Below are positions 53,828-64,000 of a stretch of 64,000 nucleotides of DNA, one piece after another. Location of the stretch: assembly GCF_014534745.1 (NCBI RefSeq), contig NZ_JACVVP010000023.1:49021-113020 (forward strand), given 5' to 3'. Each line of letters starts with the position of its first letter. Within the stretch, counting starts at the first letter, position 1. The translations under genes and the position numbers were made by a program. This stretch comes from Flammeovirga sp. EKP202 (lineage in GTDB: Bacteria; Bacteroidota; Bacteroidia; Cytophagales; Flammeovirgaceae). Under the pieces are notes generated by a model. It worked only from the letters and a program-made list of their open reading frames with translations, was not told where the DNA came from and did no database searches.

Positions 53828-54478
53828 TTACTTTATCAATGTATAAATTGCTCTTGTCAAATTTGTAGTCGTTTCATATTTCCGTAGAGAATGAGATGAA
53901 AAACCTGCATTAGAGGAGTAATTTTCAATATCATTACTTTCAACAAGTGTTGCATCTAAGACACCCCAAGCTTCCTTTACGACAATTTTTTTATCATTTG
54001 ATAACATTCCCACCTTAGAAATGGAATCATTAAATGGGCATTCAATAATCAATTGACCACCATCGACAAGCATATCGTACGCCTTTGTGATTACTTTTTG
54101 CTGATCATCGGGCGTTAATTCCAAAATACCCGACCACATCCACAAAATAGTATCGGCCTTTTCTCTATGCCAATCTAAATAGCATAAATCATCTTCAACA
54201 ATTGTAATATTTTCTGATGCCTTTTCTTTTAAAATTTCAGTTAATTCGTGTACTCGTTCTATCCCAACAATTTGACCCTGGAAGTTTTTTGTTTTTAAAG
54301 CCTGAATCACTCTTCCATACCCTGAACCGAATTCGATGAGAAGAGAACTCTCTTTTATATCTTCATATATTTGATCAACATCTTCACCCTCTGAGAGCCC
54401 AATTTTCTCAGCAAAACCCATGAAAATATCTAACGGCATGTTTGAATAGAATGAAGCGTTACTATCTTTCGCTAGCAT
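53828..54478 (-). CDS. Class I SAM-dependent methyltransferase
   Basis: 216 residues. SAM motif I is Ile-Glu-Phe-Gly-Ser-Gly-Tyr-Gly-Arg near 48-56; motif II includes Gly-Ile-Glu-Arg near 72; an acidic Val-Glu-Asp-Asp-Leu near 94 and a Leu-Val-Asp-Gly-Gly near 138 complete the core. No substrate-specific family features were recognised. It is cytosolic. It is the first gene of a minus-strand run with the OmpH paralogues, though functions do not obviously match. Confidence 0.75.
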   Translation of the reverse strand: MLAKDSNASFYSNMPLDIFMGFAEKIGLSEGEDVDQIYEDIKESSLLIEFGSGYGRVIQALKTKNFQGQIVGIERVHELTEILKEKASENITIVEDDLCYLDWHREKADTILWMWSGILELTPDDQQKVITKAYDMLVDGGQLIIECPFNDSISKVGMLSNDKKIVVKEAWGVLDATLVESNDIENYSSNAGFSSHSLRKYETTTNLTRAIYTLIK

Positions 54479-54734
54479 AATATAATATTAAAATGAGGAC
54501 TTTATATTTAAACGTAATAAATACAGCTATCACATTATACAAAAATAATGCAAATAAACCCAAGGATAACAACACCTTACAAAATGATCCTAAAAGAATC
54601 TAAAAATCAATTATATATATTTAACAGATAGAAAAATAACTTATTACATCCTCTGGTATTTATCTTCAATAATTCCAAAAAAAGTACTATTGAACACCTC
54701 CTTAATCACATTAGCTCCAAAATTCCTTCAACAA
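54479..54734. other. AT-rich intergenic region
   Basis: About 255 bp between the methyltransferase and the isocitrate dehydrogenase terminator (both genes minus). No gene or repeat seen; it probably carries the methyltransferase promoter. Confidence 0.5.
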
Positions 54735-54766
54735 ATAAAAAACCCTGCCTTTTGCAAGACAGGGTT
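54735..54766 (-). terminator. Terminator of the isocitrate dehydrogenase gene
   Basis: Minus-strand AACCCTGTCTT ... AGGCAGGGTT (54741-54766) followed by a T run, 25 bp after the stop. Confidence 0.85.
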
Positions 54767-54791
54767 GATCTATGTATTATAACACTATAAC

Positions 54792-57074
<2,283 letters not shown>

Positions 57075-57115
57075 TTAAATCTACTCTTTCCTAGAGCATT
57101 CTTAATTTTCAAGTT

Positions 57116-57124
57116 GCAAATTTA
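57116..57124 (-). promoter_or_regulatory. Candidate -7 box for isocitrate dehydrogenase
   Basis: Minus-strand TAAATTTGC, perfect TAnnTTTG, 105 bp before the ATG. Confidence 0.45.
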
Positions 57125-57367
57125 ATAAATGTTTAGAAAATCAGAACAAAAATCATTTTCTTAGTAATTTTTTTATCTTAAAAAACAAAAAAACAGCGTC
57201 AAACACCTATTTTTTTAAAGATTTTCTAATTGAGCTTTTTATAAAATTTCTTCGCAAAACCTTCAACAAGATTAACAATCGTTTACTTTAGTCGATATTA
57301 TCAATCATATGTTAACACTGACTTACATCATAAAAACTCTTAAACCAACCCTGCAATTTTGTATCAT

Positions 57368-57523
57368 AATTGGTTCTGAGAAGAATAACAGGGAACCTAG
57401 TGTAATTCTAGGACTGTACCCGCAACTGTAAATCTCAATCAAAAATTTGTTACAGATAACCATTATTCATTTGATCTGAATGAGAAGGAGTAACAAAGGA
57501 GAAAGTCAGGAGACCTACCAATT
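57368..57523 (+). ncRNA. Cobalamin (B12) riboswitch
   Basis: The aptamer is bounded by P1 arms AATTGG (57368-57373) and CCAATT (57518-57523). Inside are the conserved blocks: CAGGGAA near 57389, the GTGTAA and CTGTACCCGCAACTGTAA stretch around 57401-57433, and GTCAGGAGACC around 57505-57515. It precedes four B12-uptake genes on the plus strand with the first ATG 137 bp downstream. In Bacteroidota these elements usually shut off translation or transcription when cobalamin is bound. The platform region holds a CAACTT/AAGTTG hairpin (57541-57562) followed by seven T (57568-57575). Confidence 0.95.
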
Positions 57524-57659
57524 TTATATTAATCGAAAAGACAACTTCGGGAATAAAGTTGGAGGTATTTTTTTGCATTTTGCTTGCGCTAATCTGCACA
57601 ATAAATAGTTGTGTCTCTCCATCCCGTAAGTTGTTGAAAAACAATTTTTCTAGTTTAAA

Positions 57660-58613
57660 ATGAAAAAGCAGCTTACAAACTTAATCAATCTTCTTTTCCT
57701 AATTTTAGCCGTAGGCTTCACGAGTTGTGAAAAAGCAACGGAAGAACTCCCCTTATTTGACGTAACTTTTCGTATCAATAACGGTGACAGTGATGTTGTT
57801 GTCTCTGTCATTGAAAACGAAACGGTAGCAGAACCATCTGAAACCCCTCAAAAAGAAGGATCTGATTTCCTTGGGTGGTATCACGAAAATGAACCGTATG
57901 ACTTTGCAACACCTGTTACATCCCCTATCAGTATTGAAGCAAAATATATGTTTTCAGTGGGTGAAACTGAAGTAACATATCAAACTATTTCCCTTGATGA
58001 CTTCCAAGCCATGGAATCACAAAAACATATGTTGGTAAAAGCTCAAATCAATTATTTAATGTTCGGTTGGGCTTGGGGAACTGAAGCTTACATTACTGAT
58101 CCTGAAGGCAACAGCTCAAAAGACTTCTATGATCACTCCAATTTCGGAATGTTTTCTTTCCCGTTGAAATTCACTAAAAATGATACACACATTGAAGGTC
58201 AAACTTTTGTTTTTGATTTGGTAAAAGATGTTTACATGTCTTCTCCTCAACTAGGATTTGGGTATGGAAGAAATGAAGAATTTGATGAAACAGGAACAAA
58301 TGCTTACAATGGTTCAAAATGGTTAGCTCCAATGCGTTATGGTATTGAGTTTTTTAATGAAGTGGTAAGAGGTAATGTAAGAGAAGTGACTTTCACAAGC
58401 GAAGATGAAGTGAAAGTATTGATAGGTGAAACGGAAGTTTATATCAAAACTTTAGGAGCTGAAGAAGGTACTTATGATAACGTTTCCGAAGACTATGTTG
58501 CTACAATTGAAGCAATGTTAGGACAAAACAAGTTTGTAAAAACTATTGAGGTAGACGGAAAAGTGATTTCTGTTTTAAGAGGTGAAGAATTACAATTTAC
58601 TGACAATATATAA
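57660..58613 (+). CDS. B12-riboswitch-controlled lipoprotein with Listeria-Bacteroides repeat, unknown function
   Basis: 317 residues. Signal ends Phe-Thr-Ser-Cys (Cys23). Residues ~33-96 form a Listeria-Bacteroides (InlB B-type, PF09479-like) repeat: Val-Thr-Phe-x-x-Asn-x-Gly, a Val-Ala-Glu-Pro, and Phe-Leu-Gly-Trp-Tyr near 70. Residues ~100-317 are a separate beta-rich domain (Gly-Trp-Ala-Trp-Gly near 140, Gly-Phe-Gly-Tyr-Gly near 200) that I do not recognise. First gene after the cobalamin riboswitch, so it should be made when B12 is scarce and act at the cell surface. It may be a novel B12- or B12-carrier-binding protein; that is inference from location. Confidence 0.75.
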   Translation: MKKQLTNLINLLFLILAVGFTSCEKATEELPLFDVTFRINNGDSDVVVSVIENETVAEPSETPQKEGSDFLGWYHENEPYDFATPVTSPISIEAKYMFSVGETEVTYQTISLDDFQAMESQKHMLVKAQINYLMFGWAWGTEAYITDPEGNSSKDFYDHSNFGMFSFPLKFTKNDTHIEGQTFVFDLVKDVYMSSPQLGFGYGRNEEFDETGTNAYNGSKWLAPMRYGIEFFNEVVRGNVREVTFTSEDEVKVLIGETEVYIKTLGAEEGTYDNVSEDYVATIEAMLGQNKFVKTIEVDGKVISVLRGEELQFTDNI

Positions 58614-58622
58614 TTTTAAATC

Positions 58623-58649
58623 AGCTATTGCTCAATTTGGGCAATAGCT
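58623..58649 (+). repeat. Intergenic hairpin between the first two B12-operon genes
   Basis: AGCTATTGCTC (58623-58633) and GGGCAATAGCT (58639-58649), 11-bp arms with one G-T pair, loop AATTT, no T run. It may tune the ratio of the two gene products. Confidence 0.6.
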
Positions 58650-58666
58650 ATTGAACTTATCTAAAA

Positions 58667-59803
58667 ATGAAAAAACGACTTACTATACTAAACAAACTTT
58701 TATTCTTATCTATTCTTGGGCTAATTGCGAGTTGTGATTCTCAAGAAGATCAAAGCATTTTACATGAAGTGAAATTTGACCCTGCAGGAGGTTCAGCTGT
58801 TGAATCACAATTGATCATTGATGGTGATACAGTTACTAAACCAAATGATCCAATTATGGATGGATCTGAATTTGTAACGTGGTTAAAAAACGATATGCCT
58901 TATGACTTTGGGGAACCAGTAAAAGAAGAATTTACATTAACGGCAACGTGGGATGCTATCTATACTCCTATTGTCAATCCAAATGCGACCCCATATATCA
59001 CGGAAGTATTAAACTTCTCACCTGCTCCAGGACAATTTTTAAACAAAGTAGATGACCAAGCCTCTGTTGTCAATATCATTGGTGATTCGTATCAATTTAT
59101 CTCATTAGGGACTTTTGGAGGAAATGTCACATTTAAATTTGACCACTCTATCATGAATGGAGAAGGAGACGATATTGCTATTTACGGAAATTCATTTGAA
59201 GACAATAGTGAGCCAGGTATCGTAATGGTTTGTCAAGATTTGAATCACAACGGCATAGCAGATGATGATGAGCCTTGGTATGAATTAGCTGGGAGTGAAT
59301 ATTACAAAGATGAAACCACTCACAATTATTCTATCACTTACTACAGACCTGGCCCAGAGGAAGATCAACATATTATTAAATATAAAGAAAAGTATGGTGA
59401 TACTGAAAACGAAGGTGAAATGGACTTTACTCCAGTTAAACCTTTCCATGAACAGCCTATGTTCCCTACTTTTTATGAAGAGGATGAAATCACATTTACA
59501 GGTACTAAACTAAAGTCTAATACTTGGTTTGAGGATATGGGTGAGTGGAAATATTACCACAACCCTGCTTACGACTGGGGTTATGCAGACAACAGAGGGT
59601 ATGAGAATGAAGGAATTTTAAGAAGTGCAGACCTTTTTGATATCAGTAATGCTGTAGATGAAAATGGAGAGAAAGTAGAGCTTATTGCAATAGACTTTGT
59701 AAAAGTATATACAGCAACTACTGAAATTGCACACTGGCTTGGAGAGCGTTCTCCAGAAATTGTTAAAGCGGCAGATATCAGTCTACTTCCTACAAATGAA
59801 TAA
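58667..59803 (+). CDS. B12-operon surface lipoprotein (candidate BtuH-like)
   Basis: 378 residues. Signal ends Ile-Ala-Ser-Cys (Cys23); the signal region is strikingly like that of the preceding gene (Met-Lys-Lys-x-Leu-Thr ... Leu-Leu-Phe-Leu). A Listeria-Bacteroides-type repeat covers about 33-92. The remaining ~280 residues have the pattern seen in cell-surface proteins of Bacteroides B12 loci: Pro-Ala-Pro-Gly-Gln-Phe-Leu-Asn, a Phe-Asp-His-Ser-Ile segment, Glu-Pro-Gly-Ile-Val-Met-Val, Asp-Leu-Asn-His-Asn-Gly, and Glu-Pro-Trp-Tyr-Glu-Leu. I suspect it corresponds to the BtuH-type B12-binding proteins, but cannot confirm. The following receptor gene overlaps it by 8 bp. Confidence 0.8.
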   Translation: MKKRLTILNKLLFLSILGLIASCDSQEDQSILHEVKFDPAGGSAVESQLIIDGDTVTKPNDPIMDGSEFVTWLKNDMPYDFGEPVKEEFTLTATWDAIYTPIVNPNATPYITEVLNFSPAPGQFLNKVDDQASVVNIIGDSYQFISLGTFGGNVTFKFDHSIMNGEGDDIAIYGNSFEDNSEPGIVMVCQDLNHNGIADDDEPWYELAGSEYYKDETTHNYSITYYRPGPEEDQHIIKYKEKYGDTENEGEMDFTPVKPFHEQPMFPTFYEEDEITFTGTKLKSNTWFEDMGEWKYYHNPAYDWGYADNRGYENEGILRSADLFDISNAVDENGEKVELIAIDFVKVYTATTEIAHWLGERSPEIVKAADISLLPTNE

Positions 59804-61742
59804 TTATAAGTTTAGACTTTTACTGATCGTTTGCTTTTGGTTTTCGCAGGCAAATGCACAAATTGATTCAACTACTTACTTAAGCGAAGTGGAAATCATC
59901 GGGCAACGCATACCTGAGAGAATCAGTTTCAAAAACACTAAAATTGACAAAGAGCAAATTGATCAGTATTTGTCAGCTTCTTTAGGAGAATTACTAACCC
60001 TAACTACTCCCATATTTATCAAAAGCTACGGAGCGGGAGGTACGGCTACTCCCTCTTTCCGTGGTACGGGTGCCAGTCACACCCAAGTGTATTGGAATGG
60101 AATCAACCTGAACTCACCTATGCTGGGTCAGGTTGACCTTTCACTATTTCCTGTCGCTTTCACCGATGAAGTCACTGTCAATTACGGTGCATCCAGTTTA
60201 CTTTATGGTACAGGTGGTTTAGGGGGTGGCATACAGATGAATAGTAAATTAAACTGGGACAAAAAACAGGAAGTTATCTTCTCTCAAACTTATAATACAT
60301 TACAAAATTCAATCACAAATGGTAGCATCTCTTTTTCAAATGAAAAATGGAGCAGTACTACCAAACTATTTTATAAAGACGGTCGAAACCTTTTTGAGTT
60401 TGTCAATCCATTACAACCTGAAACCCCAACCTGGAGCAATGATCACTCCGGACAAATACAATATGGAGCATTGCAAGAGGTCGGCTATAAAATAAATGAA
60501 AACCATACGCTACAAGGTAATATTTGGTATCAGAATAGTGAACGAAAGTTGACGCCTTCTATGGATAGTAGATATGGTGATTCAAAACAAGGTGATGAAT
60601 CATTTAGAGGATTAGTCACTTGGAAAGTCAATCATGACAATTTCAAAATGGAGTGGAATAACGCTTATATTCATGATTATTTATGGTATGAAAAGCTTTT
60701 AAGTAATGATGAAACGCCAAAAACCACCCATTCTAATTCAACTTCATATCAATACCAATCACACCTTAGAGCGTCGTATCAAGTTCATGATCAACTGCTT
60801 TTAAGAGGTGGTTATGATTATACTTGGGACAAAATTAGCAGTAATCAATACCAAGCTTCATCCGACTCAACAATTATTGATGTGCATCAAAACACCATTG
60901 ATCTATATGGTGGATTTGATTATTTCCCTATAGAACAATTGTCCATGAGTTTTCTTATTCGACAACAATGGATAGATGGTGATCTCAAACCTATTTTGCC
61001 TTCCTTAGGGATAGAATACCAATGGAATCAAAATGGAAAATACTCTTATAGTCTTAGAGGTAATATTTCCAAAAACTTCCATGCTCCTTCTTTGAATGAC
61101 CGCTATTGGTACCCTGTTGGAAACCCTGATCTATTACCAGAACAGGGATGGACTTATGAAGGAACTTTGGGTATTCAATCGCATTGGAAAAATAATTGGA
61201 GATTGAGCTATGACATCACTGCATTCAGTTCTATTATTCATAACTGGATAGTTTGGAAGCCGGCGGTCAGTAATTTATGGCGTCCAGAAAATTTAAAGAA
61301 AGTACACAGTCGTGGTATTGAACAAATCTTACAGTTGACCTATCATAAGAGTGACTGGCAATGGATTGGGTATGCTTCTGTATCTTATGTAAAGTCAGAA
61401 AACTTAGAGGCTTATGATGAACTAGACCAATCAGTAGGCACACAATTAATATATACTCCTGTCTTTAGTGCTCAAGGTTATATACAAGCAAATTACAAAT
61501 CTTGGTACGGGATAGTGGAACAGCAGATATACGGAAAGCGATTAACACAAACTGATGGAAGCGAATATTTACCTCCTTATTATCTCACAAATTTCAGTAT
61601 AGGTAAGCAGTTCTCCTTTCGTCAACATCGATTCGACTTAAAGGCTCGAATCGAAAATGTTTTCGCTTTCCACTATCAGTCTATTGCTAGAAAACCAATG
61701 CCTGGCCGAGTATATCAACTCACCTTTACTTATAAACTATAA
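59796..61742 (+). CDS. btuB: BtuB-like TonB-dependent cobalamin receptor
   Basis: 648 residues from the ATG at 59796; the ATG overlaps the preceding stop (ATGAATAA), which implies translational coupling and rules against the longer frame. Signal peptide ends Ala-Asn-Ala-Gln (22). A plug domain (about 30-150) carries Val-Glu-Ile-Ile-Gly-Gln-Arg near the TonB-box region, Phe-Arg-Gly-Thr-Gly-Ala-Ser-His and Tyr-Trp-Asn-Gly-Ile-Asn-Leu-Asn-Ser-Pro-Met, then Tyr-Gly-Ala-Ser-Ser-Leu-Leu-Tyr-Gly; a 22-strand barrel ends Leu-Thr-Phe-Thr-Tyr-Lys-Leu. Under the riboswitch it should import cobalamin across the outer membrane. Confidence 0.9.
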   Translation: MNNYKFRLLLIVCFWFSQANAQIDSTTYLSEVEIIGQRIPERISFKNTKIDKEQIDQYLSASLGELLTLTTPIFIKSYGAGGTATPSFRGTGASHTQVYWNGINLNSPMLGQVDLSLFPVAFTDEVTVNYGASSLLYGTGGLGGGIQMNSKLNWDKKQEVIFSQTYNTLQNSITNGSISFSNEKWSSTTKLFYKDGRNLFEFVNPLQPETPTWSNDHSGQIQYGALQEVGYKINENHTLQGNIWYQNSERKLTPSMDSRYGDSKQGDESFRGLVTWKVNHDNFKMEWNNAYIHDYLWYEKLLSNDETPKTTHSNSTSYQYQSHLRASYQVHDQLLLRGGYDYTWDKISSNQYQASSDSTIIDVHQNTIDLYGGFDYFPIEQLSMSFLIRQQWIDGDLKPILPSLGIEYQWNQNGKYSYSLRGNISKNFHAPSLNDRYWYPVGNPDLLPEQGWTYEGTLGIQSHWKNNWRLSYDITAFSSIIHNWIVWKPAVSNLWRPENLKKVHSRGIEQILQLTYHKSDWQWIGYASVSYVKSENLEAYDELDQSVGTQLIYTPVFSAQGYIQANYKSWYGIVEQQIYGKRLTQTDGSEYLPPYYLTNFSIGKQFSFRQHRFDLKARIENVFAFHYQSIARKPMPGRVYQLTFTYKL

Positions 61743-61748
61743 TCATAT

Positions 61749-62822
61749 ATGCGTTTTCCGATTCTTATTTTCATATTAGTTACCCTTTCTTTTGATGCAT
61801 GCAATACTGTTGAGGACAGCATGCCTATTTCTAACACACCAGAAGTGCCTGAGGAAGTTACTTTTGAGGAAGGTTTATTTGTGATCAATGAGGGTAATTT
61901 CGATTGGGGACATGGTACACTCTCGTTCAAAAAATATGAATCGGATAGCGTATATGAAGAAATTTACAAACAAAGGAATGATTTTGAATTAGGAAATGTC
62001 GCTCAATCCATGACCATTATTGGAGAAAAAGGTTATATATGTGTCAATAATTCAGAGAGAGTGGATATCATAGAAACCAAAACCGCTAAATGGATTGGAA
62101 GAATCGAAATTCCAAGAAGTAGTCCGCGTTATCTTTTACCAATAGATGAAAATAAAGCCTACATAACTGAACTATATGCGGATCGTTTTTATGTTCTAAA
62201 TCTTGATTCTAATACTATTCAAAAAGAAGTTAGAACATCAGGGTGGACCGAAAAAATGTGTAAAGTGGGTGATTTCGTTTACATGACACAAACCAGAACA
62301 GTATATGACAGCCGAAAAGGTGGACAGTTTTTATTAAAAATCAATGCACAAACCGATGCTATTGTAGATAGTTTAGCACTTCCTTACGGGCCTATTGACC
62401 TTCAGGTTGATAAAAATGACAAAATATGGGTGCTTTGTAATGGAGGTTTAGTTCAGCTTACCCCTGCTATTGTTCAAGTTGATCCCATTCAATTTGAAAT
62501 AATAAAAACCCTAGATCTCTCTGCAAATGATTACCTTAGTATGCCTTCCAGACTTCGTATCAATAAGGAAAAAGACATTTTATACTATATTCAAAAAGAT
62601 GTATTTGCTTTGCCCATCGAAACCTCCACTCCCACTTCCATTATCCCAAAAGAAAAACGCCTTTTTTACGGACTTGGTGTATCTCCTCGTAATAATGATA
62701 TCTATGTTGCAGATGCGATTGATTACGTTCAGAAAGGTTGGATTTTCAAATACAACCAAGAGGGTGTAAAGTTAGACTCTTTTAAGGTGGGTGTAATTCC
62801 TAATGAAATTGTGTTTCAGTAA
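61749..62822 (+). CDS. btuG: BtuG-like surface B12-binding beta-propeller lipoprotein (DUF5074)
   Basis: 357 residues. Signal ends Ser-Phe-Asp-Ala-Cys (Cys18). The body is a seven-bladed propeller of YVTN/DUF5074 type: Gly-Leu-Phe-Val-Ile-Asn-Glu-Gly-Asn-Phe at 42-51, Ala-Gln-Ser-Met near 85, Cys-Val-Asn-Asn-Ser near 98, Ser-Pro-Arg-Tyr near 123, Ala-Tyr-Ile-Thr-Glu-Leu-Tyr-Ala near 136, and Tyr-Val-Ala-Asp-Ala near 332. These match BtuG proteins, which sit on the surface over BtuB and bind cobalamin with extreme affinity in Bacteroides. It starts 6 bp after the btuB stop and closes the operon. Confidence 0.85.
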   Translation: MRFPILIFILVTLSFDACNTVEDSMPISNTPEVPEEVTFEEGLFVINEGNFDWGHGTLSFKKYESDSVYEEIYKQRNDFELGNVAQSMTIIGEKGYICVNNSERVDIIETKTAKWIGRIEIPRSSPRYLLPIDENKAYITELYADRFYVLNLDSNTIQKEVRTSGWTEKMCKVGDFVYMTQTRTVYDSRKGGQFLLKINAQTDAIVDSLALPYGPIDLQVDKNDKIWVLCNGGLVQLTPAIVQVDPIQFEIIKTLDLSANDYLSMPSRLRINKEKDILYYIQKDVFALPIETSTPTSIIPKEKRLFYGLGVSPRNNDIYVADAIDYVQKGWIFKYNQEGVKLDSFKVGVIPNEIVFQ

Positions 62823-62886
62823 GAAAATCAATATAATTTTAGTCCTCATAATGAAAGAAAAGCATCTTCCTTTCATCAATCAAGCT

Positions 62887-63876
62887 TTATAAATAGCTAT
62901 ATTTTTTAGCTACTTGTTTTGGGGAAATATTAAATTTCTTTTTAAATGCTTCTGAAAACTTAGAAATTGAGTTATATCCATATAGTCTTGTTACTTCAGT
63001 GACAGAAACTCCTTAATTGATTAGAGTATATTTAGCCTGCTCTAATTTTGTATTGATCACAAACTGTTTCACGCCTGTTCCAAATACTTTCTTAAAATCT
63101 CTTCTTAATTTAGAGTTAGATACATAAAACTTCTCGCAAATTTCTTCAAGAGAAATTTGTTTATGCAAGTTTTCTAAAAGATAATCTTTTATTGAAATCA
63201 TGACTTTATAATCATCTGAATGCAATCCTATACCATCATTTTCATTAGGTACTTCTCTTGACAAAACTCTATCAAATAATACACCTAATGCTTCAATAGA
63301 CTTCCCGAAAATCACTCCTTTTCTTAGTGGTATTGAAACTGAATCGGGGATAGTGAATATACTATGCAAAAGCAATTGAATTTCAACTGGAATTATATCG
63401 TAGATCACCCATGTTTTTTCAGTACTGAAAGTTTGACTTAAAATCTTTTCAGTCTCCTCTAAGTACTTTTCAACATAAGACTTTGTCAAACGAATACTTA
63501 ACCATTTTGTACTATCTGAAGGTTTACTTTTTAATACAAAAGGAATGTTAGCACTGTGAATATACATTCCGTTAGTTTCTATATTTTTTTTCTCAACAAT
63601 ATCTGAAATTAATGAAGAAGAATACTCAAAACGAATAATCATCTGTTTATCATCCTGATTTTCTATGGATTCAATTATAAATTCAATATCTGAGTTATGG
63701 TTGATATCAAAAGTCAATAATTCCATACCATCAAATACCTTATAAAAAGTAACTTCTCCGTTTACTTTATTATTATCAAAAATTAGTTTGTTCTTGTTGA
63801 TATTACCTCCAAAATATCTTTGTAGTTGATCTAATAATTCAGAGCCTGTACTTTGTTGAAATCGAATTGTTTTCAT
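62887..63876 (-). pseudogene. AraC-family regulator interrupted by an in-frame TAA
   Basis: A minus-strand AraC/XylS-type gene with start at 63876 (a TTG start at 63945 is less likely). The frame stops at TAA (63013-63015) after 287 codons, just past the first helix-turn-helix of the DNA-binding domain, at a point ending Ala-Lys-Tyr-Thr-Leu-Ile-Asn. The same frame then resumes with 41 sense codons (Gly-Val-Ser-Val-Thr-Glu-Val ... Ser-Lys-Phe-Ser-Glu-Ala-Phe-Lys-Lys-x-Phe) and ends at TAA 62887-62889. These 41 codons are exactly the missing second helix-turn-helix. One base change (for example CAA or GAA to TAA) restores a 329-residue protein. The N-terminal ~200 residues are a sensor region of unknown ligand. 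Confidence 0.85.
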
Positions 63877-64000
63877 CAAGATGAGAGATTGTTGAGCGTA
63901 TAAAATGGAAGTTGAAATGTAATTTACTGACCTTTCGCTCACCAAAAATTTGCGAATGGTAAAAGTATAAATATAAGGATGCTAAATTAAGCTGTTTTTA

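Noticed and set aside
57450..57644. Open frame on the minus strand within the B12 leader
   Set aside because: It lies across the riboswitch aptamer and platform on the opposite strand and has no protein features.

Overview
The window looks like chromosome from a Bacteroidota member, most likely a marine Cytophagales relative such as Flammeovirga (genus is a guess). Evidence: low GC, a SusC/SusD/surface glycan-binding trio, OmpH/Skp-type chaperones, many lipoproteins, a periplasmic TonB-C protein, almost no Shine-Dalgarno sequences, and repeated matches to the Bacteroidota -7 promoter box TAnnTTTG. I see no rRNA, tRNA, CRISPR array, insertion sequence or prophage.

Layout. 0-9 kb: edge-truncated aspartyl protease lipoprotein, aldo/keto reductase, ABC ATPase with a permease-M1 peptidase fusion, outer-membrane protein, OprO/P-type porin with a long AT-rich upstream region. 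9.6-13.3 kb: PASTA protein and a double-length D-Ala-D-Ala ligase. 13.4-20 kb: DUF885 and M28 peptidases, lipoprotein glutathione peroxidase, TPMT-like methyltransferase, GAF/coiled-coil protein. 20-25.4 kb: pheT, coiled-coil protein, zapA, rny. 25.5-28.2 kb: tag, a repeat-rich gap, TonB-C protein, outer-membrane protein. 28.4-34.4 kb: SusC-SusD-SGBP operon without enzymes. 35-42.5 kb: ndk, an ABC exporter, and prkA-yeaH-spoVR. 42.7-50.7 kb: WG-repeat protein, Tsx-like channel plus purine permease, two adjacent LuxR regulators, beta-propeller protein, lipoprotein. 50.9-57 kb: DEAD-box helicase, three OmpH/Skp paralogues, methyltransferase, monomeric isocitrate dehydrogenase. 57.3-62.8 kb: a cobalamin riboswitch ahead of two repeat-bearing lipoproteins, a BtuB-like receptor and a BtuG-like propeller. 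62.9-63.9 kb: an AraC regulator broken by an in-frame stop.

Functional links. The clearest unit is the vitamin B12 surface-capture operon: riboswitch, surface lipoproteins and TonB-dependent receptor, with no inner-membrane transporter in view. The purine channel and permease form an outer/inner membrane pair. PrkA, YeaH and SpoVR are a conserved stress module. Best leads are the first, unrecognised B12-operon lipoprotein, the nonsense-interrupted AraC gene, the tandem Ddl whose halves have diverged at different motifs, and several structured intergenic elements.
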